A stretch of DNA of 64,000 bases from Clostridium swellfunianum (GTDB lineage Bacteria; Bacillota; Clostridia; Clostridiales; Clostridiaceae). The DNA lies in contig NZ_JAMOFV010000006.1 of the NCBI RefSeq assembly GCF_023656515.1, forward strand, positions 686,336-750,335. The letters are read 5' to 3'. Below, in pieces: positions 17,058 to 27,205 of this stretch; within the stretch, counting starts at the first letter, position 1; each line of letters starts with the position of its first letter. The position numbers and the translations under genes are program-made. Below the pieces are notes generated by a model. The model was not told the origin of the DNA. It ran no database searches and was given only the letters and a program-made list of their open reading frames with translations.

Positions 17058-18086
17058 TTATAAGGCTGCCGAATTATTATCCTTATTTCTATTTTTCTTT
17101 CTTATAAAGTAATATGCGCCTGCTCCAGCTGCTGCAAGGCAGACTATGGATATTGCTATTGTACCTGTATTCTTATTTTTAGAAGCTGAACTTTCGGTTT
17201 GCTGTTTATCAACTTCAGTCTTTGCCTCTGGTTTCTCAACATTTGCAGCACTGTTTGACTTATTGTCTGTACTTCCATTTGCAGTATTAACTGCTGTGTC
17301 TTTATTAGTGTCATTGTTTGTTTTATCATTACCTGAGTTATTACCGTTTGCATTTGAATTATCGCTGCCTCCAGCATTCTGGCTTACATTGCTGCCTGAA
17401 TCTCCGTTAGCTGTATTGCCCGAATTTGAAGTGCCTGGGCTTGCAGAGCCAGAAGTATTGCTGCTGGAATCATTGCTTCCAGGGTTAGTACCGCCAGAGT
17501 TATTATCTGAACCGCTGCCACTTGAACCAGAATTTCCAGTATTGCTATCTGGAGCTGAAGGCGCTGAAACACCGTATGGTATAAATTTATACTCAAGCTC
17601 CTTTATGTCCTTATCACAAAGCTGAAGCTTAAGGTTGTAATCATTGTCAAAAGCCTTCAAAAACGGTTTGCTATTTATAAAAAACTTATCGTCTTTCTTT
17701 AAAACCTCTGCATTAATCTTCACAAAAGTTCCACTGCCCGAAAAGCCATCAATTTGTCCTGTACAGCTAAAAGCATACCTAGCAGTTCCATTTTGCTCAC
17801 TGATTCTTTTAATAGCATCAAACTTTGAAACCCCAGGCTTGGTTATTAAATCTCCAAGCTCAATGCTCTTAACTTTAAGCACTGTATTGTCATATTTAAA
17901 CTCCATATCACCAGCATATAGGCTGTCTATGTTTTTTACATTAATAAGTATTTGAATATTTTCACCTTTTTCTATTTTCCCGTTCACAACAGCTTGCACA
18001 TCAGGAGTTGAAGCGGCATATACCTTTGAGCCTGCAAACATAAAAAGCCCCATAATCCCTGCCATAATACTTTTTTTATTTATCAT
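17058..18086 (-). CDS. Membrane-anchored cohesin scaffold protein with Ser/Gly/Asn-rich linker
   Basis: 342 residues. Signal peptide 1-25 (cleavage after VYAA); one cohesin domain at about 27-168 (ILINVKNIDSLYAGDMEFKY, then GTARYAFSC); a linker of about 130 residues (172-305) made almost only of Ser, Gly, Asn, Thr, Asp and Pro; one transmembrane helix (309-328, TIAISIVCLAAAGAGAYYF); and a short basic tail. Cohesins bind dockerins with high affinity. This one would display dockerin proteins on the cell surface through a flexible tether, with no sortase motif. It lies between an O-antigen-ligase-like gene (13 bases) and a dockerin protease gene (19 bases). The linker is a natural O-glycosylation target. 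Confidence 0.85.
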   Translation of the reverse strand: MINKKSIMAGIMGLFMFAGSKVYAASTPDVQAVVNGKIEKGENIQILINVKNIDSLYAGDMEFKYDNTVLKVKSIELGDLITKPGVSKFDAIKRISEQNGTARYAFSCTGQIDGFSGSGTFVKINAEVLKKDDKFFINSKPFLKAFDNDYNLKLQLCDKDIKELEYKFIPYGVSAPSAPDSNTGNSGSSGSGSDNNSGGTNPGSNDSSSNTSGSASPGTSNSGNTANGDSGSNVSQNAGGSDNSNANGNNSGNDKTNNDTNKDTAVNTANGSTDNKSNSAANVEKPEAKTEVDKQQTESSASKNKNTGTIAISIVCLAAAGAGAYYFIRKKNRNKDNNSAAL

Positions 18087-18099
18087 AAAATGACCCTCG

Positions 18100-19887
18100 C
18101 TATTTTTTTATTTCTTCTATTCTCATCTTTTCATAAGCATTTAAACTGCCATCTGCCTGATTTTTCATATATTTGCTCTTGTTATTTATACTGCTTCCCA
18201 AGGAAATTATTCTATCTTCTATAGTTTTAAGCTTATAAGCATACTGTTCCTTAGTAAGCTTATCCTTTTTGTACATATTATAATATCCTTCAATTAAAGC
18301 ATCATAACTAACAATATAATATTTTCTCTCCATTACACTATCTTCAAGAGCCTCAACCGCTTTGTCATAATCTCCAAGAGCAAAATAGACCTTTCCCAAT
18401 AGCTCATATATTCTACCATCAGCTCCATGCTCGTTAAGACATTTGTTAAGTCCTTCTTCTGCTTCCTTAAGATAATTTATATCTCCGCTTTTCTTGTACA
18501 TGCTATAAGCCGCCACAGAAAGCTTATCGTAATATCTTACTGTCTTTACAGGAAATTTATCTATTACCTTTAGCAGACTATAATTGCTGTTAGTACTGAA
18601 GCTTGCCATATTGTACACAAGCTCACCTGGCAAAAATGCTGCTAGGGCTATTTCAAAAGCTAAAAATAATGCTATGGCGCCTTTATAGTAAGCTGTCTTT
18701 CTGCCAATTTTTTTAAAGCCTGTCCCTAAGTAAAACCACAAAATAATATTTAGAAGTATAAAGCTCATGCTGAAGTCTATGAGAGAGTGAACTAATATCA
18801 TCATGGGTATAACAAACTGTAAAGTGCCAAGCTTTTGCCTATTAAAATTCCTAAACAGTACATAAAATATTAGACCAAAATAAATAAGAAAAAATATTAT
18901 TCCAAAATCTATAGCAACCTGTAGAAAACCATTATGAATATACTTAACATCATACATTGCAGTCTGATAAGCAAACTGCTCATAGCTGAACCTTCCTGCC
19001 CCTATTCCAAACAAATTATGCTTTAAAAGCTTCAATCCATCCTCATAAAACACTAGTCTTTCATAAAAGGATTCAAGATTTAACCTTCTAAGCCCAGCAA
19101 AAGCTCCTATAACAACAAAGCCACTGATTAAGTAATTAAACAGATTGCCTTTAACCTTAAAGCTTATACTCTTTAGTGCCAAATATATAATTACAGGTAA
19201 GGCTAGCAGCAAGACTACATACTGCCTGTAATACAACATTACAGCAACCAAAAGACCTAAAATGCTATAATTAAATACGTTAATAAGATAGTTTTGCATA
19301 ACCTTGCCTTTAGATATAGCAGTTATTATTATAGCTGCAGCGTAAACCAAAAGCCCAGCCCTGGATTGTGTCAGCAAAAGTGCAGCTGTCAAAGCTATAA
19401 TACCAAGCCTTGAAGCAGTCTTTTCCAGGCTGCTTTCAAAATCCAGCTCCTGGCTGAAAAATATTAAAGCACAGCTTCCAAAGTAAATTGCTGAAGCATT
19501 AGCATAATTAAACAACCCATCCAGCACTGAATCTGTATTAAACAGAAATCTAATTATAGATAAAAAAGCTGCTATGCTTCCTCCATAAAAAATATATTTA
19601 TTTGCTTTACTAATCTGTTCCTTAGAAAATCCTCTAGCCAAAATAAAAACCGGAATAAAAATAAGAATATAGGGAGAATTCAGCAGACTTATTAGCTTGT
19701 CTTTTGACAGGAATGTACTAACTACTCCTAAGACAAGCACTGAGCTTAAAATCAAGTCAAAGCTATCTGCTTCCTTTCTATTCTTAAAAATAAAAAAAGA
19801 AATAAAAATAAATGCAACTGGGTTTATAACCTCAGGCAGCACTTTAAAATAAGGAATTAAAGGAAGCAATAAAAAAATTATCTCCAT
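18100..19887 (-). CDS. O-antigen ligase / O-oligosaccharyltransferase-like membrane protein with TPR tail
   Basis: 595 residues. The first 400 contain about 11 membrane segments with the Wzy_C-type periplasmic-loop region (LFGIGAGRFSYEQFAYQT, then YIHNGFLQVAIDFGI). The last 150 (about 440-590) contain TPR helices (ADGRIYELLGKVYFALGDYDKAVEALE). This superfamily includes O-antigen ligases, Wzy polymerases and protein O-oligosaccharyltransferases (PglL type); the sequence alone does not separate them. It is the first gene of an operon with the anchored cohesin and a dockerin protease rather than with sugar genes. That favours a role in glycosylating these surface proteins. It has its own transcription unit after the terminator at 19970-19993. 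Confidence 0.75.
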   Translation of the reverse strand: MEIIFLLLPLIPYFKVLPEVINPVAFIFISFFIFKNRKEADSFDLILSSVLVLGVVSTFLSKDKLISLLNSPYILIFIPVFILARGFSKEQISKANKYIFYGGSIAAFLSIIRFLFNTDSVLDGLFNYANASAIYFGSCALIFFSQELDFESSLEKTASRLGIIALTAALLLTQSRAGLLVYAAAIIITAISKGKVMQNYLINVFNYSILGLLVAVMLYYRQYVVLLLALPVIIYLALKSISFKVKGNLFNYLISGFVVIGAFAGLRRLNLESFYERLVFYEDGLKLLKHNLFGIGAGRFSYEQFAYQTAMYDVKYIHNGFLQVAIDFGIIFFLIYFGLIFYVLFRNFNRQKLGTLQFVIPMMILVHSLIDFSMSFILLNIILWFYLGTGFKKIGRKTAYYKGAIALFLAFEIALAAFLPGELVYNMASFSTNSNYSLLKVIDKFPVKTVRYYDKLSVAAYSMYKKSGDINYLKEAEEGLNKCLNEHGADGRIYELLGKVYFALGDYDKAVEALEDSVMERKYYIVSYDALIEGYYNMYKKDKLTKEQYAYKLKTIEDRIISLGSSINNKSKYMKNQADGSLNAYEKMRIEEIKK

Positions 19888-19969
19888 ATCTTTCTCCTAT
19901 GTAAACAAATCATTTTTCTATCTAATTATACAACAAAACAAACTGCCAAGCGAGTGTAAATAACATGAA

Positions 19970-19993
19970 AAAGAGGCTCAACCGAGCCCCTTT
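19970..19993 (-). terminator. Terminator after the giant protease gene
   Basis: A 10-base stem with one mismatch (AAAGGGGCTC/GAGCCTCTTT on the minus strand) and a 4-base loop is followed by TTTTT. It starts three bases after the stop codon side of the gene at 19996. Confidence 0.75.
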
Positions 19994-19995
19994 AA

Positions 19996-22900
19996 CTAAT
20001 ACTTCTTATTATAGTTTTGCGCTGCTTTTGCAATATCTTTAATGTCTATAATGTTTAGGGTATCTTGATTGTCAAGATTGCATCTTCCATCCCAATCAGG
20101 GGTTACGCCTTTTTTGTTGCCCATATCTTTGGATATAAGCACTAAGTCGTAAATATCAACTGTTCTATCTAAGTTTATGTCACCAACAGCTGCAAAGGTT
20201 GGGTTATTTACAACTATAGACTTAGCTTCAGAAGCAATATTTCCTAGATCCTCACTAGTCAAGTTAAGTCTTATGCTTGTGTCGCCCTGAAGCATTGAAC
20301 TTACCCCGCCAGTAAAGTTTTTAATAACCTTGCTGCCATGCATTAAATCATAGCTGCTTATTGTATAGTCTGAAAGGCTTAAGCCGCTTAATAATGTAGT
20401 TCCATCATATAAAGCTGCGCCACTTAAACTTATAGCACTATCAACATTATAAGCTGCAGAATTAAGATTAACCTTAGCAGTTAAATTCTTACCAATTATT
20501 AGCTGCGCTGCAGTACCAGAAGCATCGACTTCATAGCTGCCTGTAATTGTCTTGCTGCCGGCGCCTATAGTTACTGCAGCGTTATACTTAGCCTTGTCTA
20601 CGTATATCTTGTTGTTTGCTAGGTTAGAATAGCTCACCTTATTTACAATAGAGCTACCTTCCTTTTTAAATTCATAGGTTATGTCATAAGGCTTTTTAGC
20701 AAACTCAGTTCCAACAGTTATTTGACTTGCATTGCTGTAATCAACTCCAATAATTGCAGTATCAGCTGTTACTGTTGCCTGAGCGGCTAAAATATAATAA
20801 TTATTGTTTGCCTTACTTAAATCATTTACGTTAAGAGTATAGTTATCTGGCTGCAGTGAAGCAATAGTCTGTCCTTCTGTTCCTATTGTCTGCTCCACAT
20901 TAGTGCCTTTGGAATTTGTTATTTTAAGCTTAGCAGATGGAACTCCCTTAACAGTAACTTCCTTCATATTGCTTGGTTTAGTTAAGTAAAACATATTCAT
21001 GTCCGAGGTATAAGTAAACTCTGAGTTATAAAGTTCAAATTTGTTACTATAGTCTTTTGTTGCCACAGCTACAGTGTACTTTTTATTATCTGTAAGAGCA
21101 CTTTTAACTATATCTATCCTTCCGCCTGTAATTTCAAGTGTAGCTACTTCATTTGTTCCATCTAATATCTTTATCACACCTGAATTTACATAGTAATAAT
21201 CATTAGGTACATATATTGATAATGCATTATTTAAGCCTATGCTGACTGTTTGTCTGTTTGTTTTTACTGTACCTACTTTAGGAATTGTTCCTGTAATTTC
21301 AGCGTCGTAAATACCATCAGCAGTATCAGCTGGTATTAATATGCCATTTCTATTATCACCTTTAATTGATTTTACGAGTATACCACCTTTATATAAGTTC
21401 AGTGATAATTCAACACTATTCACTTGATAAAGGCTAAAGTTATACCCATTTTCATCTTTAGCGCTATAGGCATTAATAGACAAATTTTCTCCCTTTCGAA
21501 TGTATCCAGGAAGTTTCACTTCTCTATCATCATAACCATTCATAAGAGTATAAGGCTTATTTCCAAAATGGATTTCAGTTATATCATCCTTTAATATAAA
21601 ATAATTCTTATAGAAATTGTAACTTTCAAACTTGTCTGTACTAAAGTTAATATTGACTGAGTCATATATTTGTTTTGTTGCATAGATTTTCACATTACGA
21701 CCGCCAAAACCATATCCACTGCTAAACTCGCTGTCTGACAAGCTAATATTATTGAGCGTATCACCAGCAGAACTCACAGCCTTAATTTCTGATACATTAG
21801 TAGTTGAAAGCGATATGTTTTTACTACCTGAAATATTTTGCTTTAGGCTTCTTAAGTCATAGTAAGTGCTATAATTGGATAAACTTCCACGGAAGCTGTA
21901 TTCTCCATTTTCCAGCCACACAATCTGATTTACATCACCTCTAATATCATAGGTGCCCTTATTGAAGATATTAAGCTTATTTTTATTTATAGTTATGTTA
22001 GCATTATCATAGTTTACTGCTGCAGGTCTTGGTATTGTTAGGTTTACCTTTGACATATTAGTGTTTGCAGTATAAGTTAAAGAATCCTTGTTAAAGGCTC
22101 TTGAAAATATAAATGGCTCATTGGCTGCTTTGGTGTTGCCTTGAATATATAAGAAATATTTAGTATTGATATCTAAATCTGTTTTTAGTAAATAGGCCTT
22201 ACCATTGCTTGTAATAGTAGCAGTGCTTCTAATCCAAGGTGAATCATTGCTGTTTGCAGGTTCAGAACTTATCATGATTTGTCCACCATTAGACAAACTG
22301 CCTGACATATCCTTTATGGTAAACTCATAATAATTAGTCAAGTCCATGTTAATATTCACATCATTTTGGCTTACAACTTTCCCAAGAGTACCAAAATCAA
22401 CTTCGTATTTAAGCTTTGAGGCACCGTTTCCACTAGTAACAGTAAAGCTGTAAGCATTTTGACCGTTTTCATAACAATTAAAATAGGAGGTTTCCCCATT
22501 GCTTTGACTTACAACTGCCTTAACAGCTATACCATAGCTTAAAGTTATGTCATTATTGTATTCATCTTTTATGGTAAGTCTTGACCTAATATATGAGTTT
22601 GGCTGAAGATTATAAACTCCATTAGCATCGGCAGTTATATTTTCAGGCTGAGCAGTAATAGTAAAAGTACTGCCTAAACCAACTGTGTAAACCTGCTCTA
22701 AAGTTGGTGTAAAACTATTGTTATACTGTACATACTTGCCGTACTCATTCTCATTTCCCACATTTTTAGAATAATTGTACCTTACATTAGAGCCTAAAGA
22801 TACATACATAGTACCCTTAAAATTGTGATTGTAGCTATATTCATAAGGTCCCACTGTCATATAAACATAGTCATTGCTCTCAATTGTTGCAACCTTGTTA

Positions 22901-25900
22901 TTTTCTATTACAGCTTCAGACTGAGTACCAGCATCAAAGCTTGTCCTTAGCTCATATTGAGCTGGAATTCCATCTCCATATTGATCTACTACAACAGAAT
23001 ATGTAGCAGTATCAACATAAATAGCTCTTTGTCCTTCTGAATTTAAGTTAAAGCTAAATATCTGCCTATTTGCATCATTTTTCAAATCAACTCTTTCATT
23101 TGCAAGATTGATCTTACCAGATACATTAGCCTGCTTAACAGTTACATTCTTAAGCTGAGAAATTGATTTAGCTATTATAACCTCACTGCCCTCAATACTG
23201 CTAGGCGAATATACTGCAATGCCATTTGCATTGTCAACTTGAACAACAACACTAGAAGCATTAGTTACCTCATTACTGCTTACGTATATGTACCCTAAAT
23301 CATCAGTAAAATAATATCGTCCATTAACAGTAACCGGGTTATTCACCAATACCTTTGTTGTGTTAAACGGATCCATAACCTTTATCTTTTTAAGATTAGT
23401 GGCTGTAATATTAACCGGCATGCTATAGTTAGTCATCTGTTTTACGTTGTCTGGAAGCATAACCTTTAAATAATAGGTTCCATCTGTCAGTGTATAATCA
23501 GATAGGTATCCCTCCATTGTATCCGTATATCCCTTGTTGTTTTCTCTATTTGTACTAACTACTTTTCCAGTTTCATTTACTAAATTAAGGTACATTCCAT
23601 TTCTATCACGACCTGACCAGTACTCATTCATAAAGTCATAATTATCTGTTGCCTGAATATGATTTAATGCCATGCCACCTGATCTTATAGTATATTTTGC
23701 ACTTATTTCACTAGGAAGATCAACATCTGTCCTATAATAAATGTTTTCAAGTGTAAAATCTGTAAAATTAAATTGTTTTACCAAATTTTCTGTCATAGCA
23801 GTATTGCTCATGAAATTATAAAAATAATTTTTACCAGAAGCTTCGTCATATGCATTAACAACTACATTTGTTAGTGTAAAACCAGCCTTTGGAGATACAT
23901 AAGCAACTTCTCCTTGAGCTATATCAAAGCTGCGTTGCTCATAGTTGTTTTCTCCTCTACGCTCAAATGACAGGCCTGTTTTCTTATAGCCTGATATAAA
24001 GCTTGTAACATTAGAAGATACCTTAGCTAAGTTTGTTGTAGATAGCACAAGCTTATTATTGGTATCAGTTATAGTTACATCGCTGCCTAAAAGATACTTG
24101 TCAGCAGTGCTGGTAGCAAGCACGTTATACGAACCATTATCAAGCCAAACATTTGTTGTACCATCTGCAGCTATTTCACTACCGCTTATAAGAAGCTCCT
24201 CGTAAGCATTTAAGCTGCTAAATATTTTAATATCAGAATTAGTTAAAACTTTATTCTTTGTAATATCATCAAGCTTAATATTTAACCTTTTAGCTTTTAC
24301 AGCACCAGTATCGCTGCCGTCAATTGTTATTTGATTAGTTGAAGTTACTGGTAAATCTCTGCAATATATAAACTTATAATTATCTGGAGATTCTCCAAAA
24401 ATCACAATTTCATTGCTTGCAGCAAGCTTTGACCTATCAACATCTATTGTAATGCTCTGCCCTGTAGAATAATCCCATCCATCAATAAGAACTCCCTTAG
24501 TAGCTTTATCATAAATCTTATAATGCAAATCATATGGCTTTGCATATGGCGCTTTGATATTTACGCTTATATTTTTGGAAAGAGAATTCACGTAATTAAA
24601 GGCTAATTTGTTGGAAGCCGAAATTCCAAGTGGGCCTAGATCCATTGAAGATTGAACGTAATAAACAGCTGAAGGTAGCGATGAATTAAATTCCAGCTCA
24701 ACTGTCTGTCCATTGATATAACTTACGCTTTTAACTGCATTACTTATTTCCTTACCTGTTGAATCCAATATTTTTATATTGTTATAAACATCTTCAGTTA
24801 AGATAGATTTCTCATGTATAAAATTATTGTAGCTATCCTTAACCTCAACTTTAAACCTTAAAGGTGCTTCTTTATTAACATCATTTTCAACCATAGTTAA
24901 ATTAACATTAAATTTTCCATACTTAAGAGCTGTATCAGCGCTTATATCTAAAACTCGCTCACTGTAGGGGTAGTTCCAATCATTCCCTAAAGAATCCTTT
25001 GCATTGGTTTCGTAGTTCCAATAATAAGAGCCCTTTGTTACATATATAAAGTCCTTTTTAACATTTATAGTTGATGTAAAGTATGTATTATAATTTCCAT
25101 AACCAGTTATGGATAATAACTGCTCTGAAAGCTTCAACTTATCATCATTTGTCATATTAACTTTAGCAACTGTTGTATCTGTATTAAATACAATACTACT
25201 AATACCTGAGAAGCTTTGTATATCCTTTTGATACAAATACCCTTCATTGTCATTTATAACTCTCATTTGAAGGCTCAGGTCATTGTTAACGTAGATATTT
25301 GCTATTCCATTAACGAAAACATCCTCATATTCGTAATTTACATTGTAAAGATTCACATGAAGCCTAGAGTTTAAAAGCAAAGTTTGGTCGCTCTTTAGTG
25401 CAGATAAAGCAACACTCTTTGAATTAGTGCCGCTAGCGTCTAAAGTTAGCTCTCCTGTACCTGTACCATTTATAAGCTTGGAATAGAATACAGGTTTTCT
25501 CACACCATTTACATAGCTGTCATAGGTATAAGAAACTCTGTAGTTTTCCCTAGGATTAAGCTTATGAAAGCTTACAGCTCCATTCTCATCTGCTAAAGCA
25601 GCAGTTGCTCCAAAACCCTCTTCATCTGTCAAATATACCTTAGTACCCTTTTCAAGCTTTGCTCCGTCCTTGTTAATAAGCTTTATATTTATTGAACCAG
25701 AACTTGCAGTATACTTTCTTATGTATCTATAGTCTGTATAGGTTTTTGAATCCTTGCTAGACACTGCATTTACTATAATTTTATTGCTGCCCTCTTTAAG
25801 CTTTGCAGCATCAATATTAACTGTATAAGTGCCGCCTCCATTTGAAACCACATTATTAATGCCTGCATCATCATCATTAACTAAAACAGAATAGGTTTTT

Positions 25901-27198
25901 AATTCAACTGGAGCCAATGCCTTAAACTTTAATGCAATTGTACTTCCAGTTACTGCTTCTCCTGAGCTTGGCGAAACAATTTCAACAAAACCTGCTGCTG
26001 TATTTGTCATTTTTAATACATCCACAACACCATAACCAGTATAGTGATTATATCCGTTAAAACCTTTTGGATCAGCAGACTTTTTTAATAAGCTTTCAAT
26101 TTGATCCTTGTTATAGCCTGGATTCTTAGTCTTTGCCAATACTGCAGCTCCAGTTACAACAGCCGCTGCAAAAGAAGAACCTTTAACAGAAGTGTATCCT
26201 TTATTTATAGTTGTAGTATTTCCACTGCCTAAAGCAGATAAGGCTATCATCTTGCCATAGTTGCTTCCACCATAAAGAGCATAATCCTCTGTTCCTCTTA
26301 ACTGAGTAACTGCTATAGCTCCCTGAACATTGGCAGGCCAATAATTTTCAGCATAATCACTTTGATTTCCTGCTGAAACAATTACCACCTTGCCTGCTGC
26401 TAAAGCCCTATTAATAGCTTGTTCTACATCTTTACTGTAGCCTTCACCATTTATACTAATGTTAATAATGCTTGCACCTAAAGAAACAGCTTTATCAATA
26501 CCAGTTGCAACATTAAAGCTTGTACCATTTCCAGACGCATCTGTAACCTTAATAGGAATAAGTTTAACATTGGCCTTACCAGATACCCCTGCAATACCAA
26601 TAGAATTATTATAATTAGCTGCTATAATACCTGCCACTTGCGTTCCATGACCGTTTTCATCAGAAGTATTGGTGCTTCCATCTAAAACATTAAAACCAGT
26701 AAGTACTTTACCTGTTAAATCTGGATGTGTACCTTCAATACCGCTATCTACAACAGCAACCTTTATCGCATCAGCAGTTACAGTAGTTATATTATCCCAA
26801 CCTTCTAATACATGAGAATAATATAAGTAGTCCTGAGTACTCAAATATTGATCATTAGAGGCTCCTTGTTTTGTACCCAATGCATTTACCTCTGCATATT
26901 CAATATTTGTATCCTTTTGAAGCTGGCTGATTAAATCTTTTGCAGCTTTCTTATCAACCTGAACCAAGATACGTGTGTCCTGTTTACTAAGGACTTTACC
27001 TTCAAACTTTGTTAACAATTCATTGTACCCTGCATACTTTGAATCCTTAAGCTTAAATACAACTTGTCCATCTACAGCTTTTAAAGGCTTAACAGCTTTT
27101 CCAGCTGCTCTAACACTAGATGGCAAAGCTTGCAAAATAATAGTCATTACAAATATGTATGTAATGGCCATACTAATAAGCTTCTTAAATTTTTTCAT
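19996..27198 (-). CDS. Giant secreted subtilisin-like protease with multiple Ig/CNA-like domains and C-terminal dockerin
   Basis: 2400 residues. Signal peptide about 1-32; fervidolysin-like prodomain about 40-107; S8 domain about 130-390 with Asp151 (VVDSGIEGTHPDL), His184 (GHGTQVAG), Asn278 (SAGNQ) and Ser342 (KGSSFAAAVVTG). The rest is a long all-beta region with bacterial Ig-like and carboxypeptidase-regulatory-like repeats (for example IKLINKDGAKLEKGTKVYL). The C-terminal dockerin (about 2335-2400) has DINLDRTVDIYDLVLISKD and IIDIKDIAKAAQNYN. The length is several times that of ordinary subtilisins. The long stalk probably holds the catalytic head away from the cohesin. It is monocistronic, divergent from a cohesin gene, with 45-base tandem repeats in its leader. 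The substrate is unknown. Confidence 0.9.
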   Translation of the reverse strand: MKKFKKLISMAITYIFVMTIILQALPSSVRAAGKAVKPLKAVDGQVVFKLKDSKYAGYNELLTKFEGKVLSKQDTRILVQVDKKAAKDLISQLQKDTNIEYAEVNALGTKQGASNDQYLSTQDYLYYSHVLEGWDNITTVTADAIKVAVVDSGIEGTHPDLTGKVLTGFNVLDGSTNTSDENGHGTQVAGIIAANYNNSIGIAGVSGKANVKLIPIKVTDASGNGTSFNVATGIDKAVSLGASIINISINGEGYSKDVEQAINRALAAGKVVIVSAGNQSDYAENYWPANVQGAIAVTQLRGTEDYALYGGSNYGKMIALSALGSGNTTTINKGYTSVKGSSFAAAVVTGAAVLAKTKNPGYNKDQIESLLKKSADPKGFNGYNHYTGYGVVDVLKMTNTAAGFVEIVSPSSGEAVTGSTIALKFKALAPVELKTYSVLVNDDDAGINNVVSNGGGTYTVNIDAAKLKEGSNKIIVNAVSSKDSKTYTDYRYIRKYTASSGSINIKLINKDGAKLEKGTKVYLTDEEGFGATAALADENGAVSFHKLNPRENYRVSYTYDSYVNGVRKPVFYSKLINGTGTGELTLDASGTNSKSVALSALKSDQTLLLNSRLHVNLYNVNYEYEDVFVNGIANIYVNNDLSLQMRVINDNEGYLYQKDIQSFSGISSIVFNTDTTVAKVNMTNDDKLKLSEQLLSITGYGNYNTYFTSTINVKKDFIYVTKGSYYWNYETNAKDSLGNDWNYPYSERVLDISADTALKYGKFNVNLTMVENDVNKEAPLRFKVEVKDSYNNFIHEKSILTEDVYNNIKILDSTGKEISNAVKSVSYINGQTVELEFNSSLPSAVYYVQSSMDLGPLGISASNKLAFNYVNSLSKNISVNIKAPYAKPYDLHYKIYDKATKGVLIDGWDYSTGQSITIDVDRSKLAASNEIVIFGESPDNYKFIYCRDLPVTSTNQITIDGSDTGAVKAKRLNIKLDDITKNKVLTNSDIKIFSSLNAYEELLISGSEIAADGTTNVWLDNGSYNVLATSTADKYLLGSDVTITDTNNKLVLSTTNLAKVSSNVTSFISGYKKTGLSFERRGENNYEQRSFDIAQGEVAYVSPKAGFTLTNVVVNAYDEASGKNYFYNFMSNTAMTENLVKQFNFTDFTLENIYYRTDVDLPSEISAKYTIRSGGMALNHIQATDNYDFMNEYWSGRDRNGMYLNLVNETGKVVSTNRENNKGYTDTMEGYLSDYTLTDGTYYLKVMLPDNVKQMTNYSMPVNITATNLKKIKVMDPFNTTKVLVNNPVTVNGRYYFTDDLGYIYVSSNEVTNASSVVVQVDNANGIAVYSPSSIEGSEVIIAKSISQLKNVTVKQANVSGKINLANERVDLKNDANRQIFSFNLNSEGQRAIYVDTATYSVVVDQYGDGIPAQYELRTSFDAGTQSEAVIENNKVATIESNDYVYMTVGPYEYSYNHNFKGTMYVSLGSNVRYNYSKNVGNENEYGKYVQYNNSFTPTLEQVYTVGLGSTFTITAQPENITADANGVYNLQPNSYIRSRLTIKDEYNNDITLSYGIAVKAVVSQSNGETSYFNCYENGQNAYSFTVTSGNGASKLKYEVDFGTLGKVVSQNDVNINMDLTNYYEFTIKDMSGSLSNGGQIMISSEPANSNDSPWIRSTATITSNGKAYLLKTDLDINTKYFLYIQGNTKAANEPFIFSRAFNKDSLTYTANTNMSKVNLTIPRPAAVNYDNANITINKNKLNIFNKGTYDIRGDVNQIVWLENGEYSFRGSLSNYSTYYDLRSLKQNISGSKNISLSTTNVSEIKAVSSAGDTLNNISLSDSEFSSGYGFGGRNVKIYATKQIYDSVNINFSTDKFESYNFYKNYFILKDDITEIHFGNKPYTLMNGYDDREVKLPGYIRKGENLSINAYSAKDENGYNFSLYQVNSVELSLNLYKGGILVKSIKGDNRNGILIPADTADGIYDAEITGTIPKVGTVKTNRQTVSIGLNNALSIYVPNDYYYVNSGVIKILDGTNEVATLEITGGRIDIVKSALTDNKKYTVAVATKDYSNKFELYNSEFTYTSDMNMFYLTKPSNMKEVTVKGVPSAKLKITNSKGTNVEQTIGTEGQTIASLQPDNYTLNVNDLSKANNNYYILAAQATVTADTAIIGVDYSNASQITVGTEFAKKPYDITYEFKKEGSSIVNKVSYSNLANNKIYVDKAKYNAAVTIGAGSKTITGSYEVDASGTAAQLIIGKNLTAKVNLNSAAYNVDSAISLSGAALYDGTTLLSGLSLSDYTISSYDLMHGSKVIKNFTGGVSSMLQGDTSIRLNLTSEDLGNIASEAKSIVVNNPTFAAVGDINLDRTVDIYDLVLISKDMGNKKGVTPDWDGRCNLDNQDTLNIIDIKDIAKAAQNYNKKY

Positions 27199-27205
27199 TA
27201 TGTTC

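Noticed and set aside
17146-17625. Open frame of 159 residues opposite the cohesin gene
   Set aside because: It is antisense to the Ser/Gly/Asn-rich linker. Such low-complexity coding regions leave the opposite strand free of stops. There is no start context.
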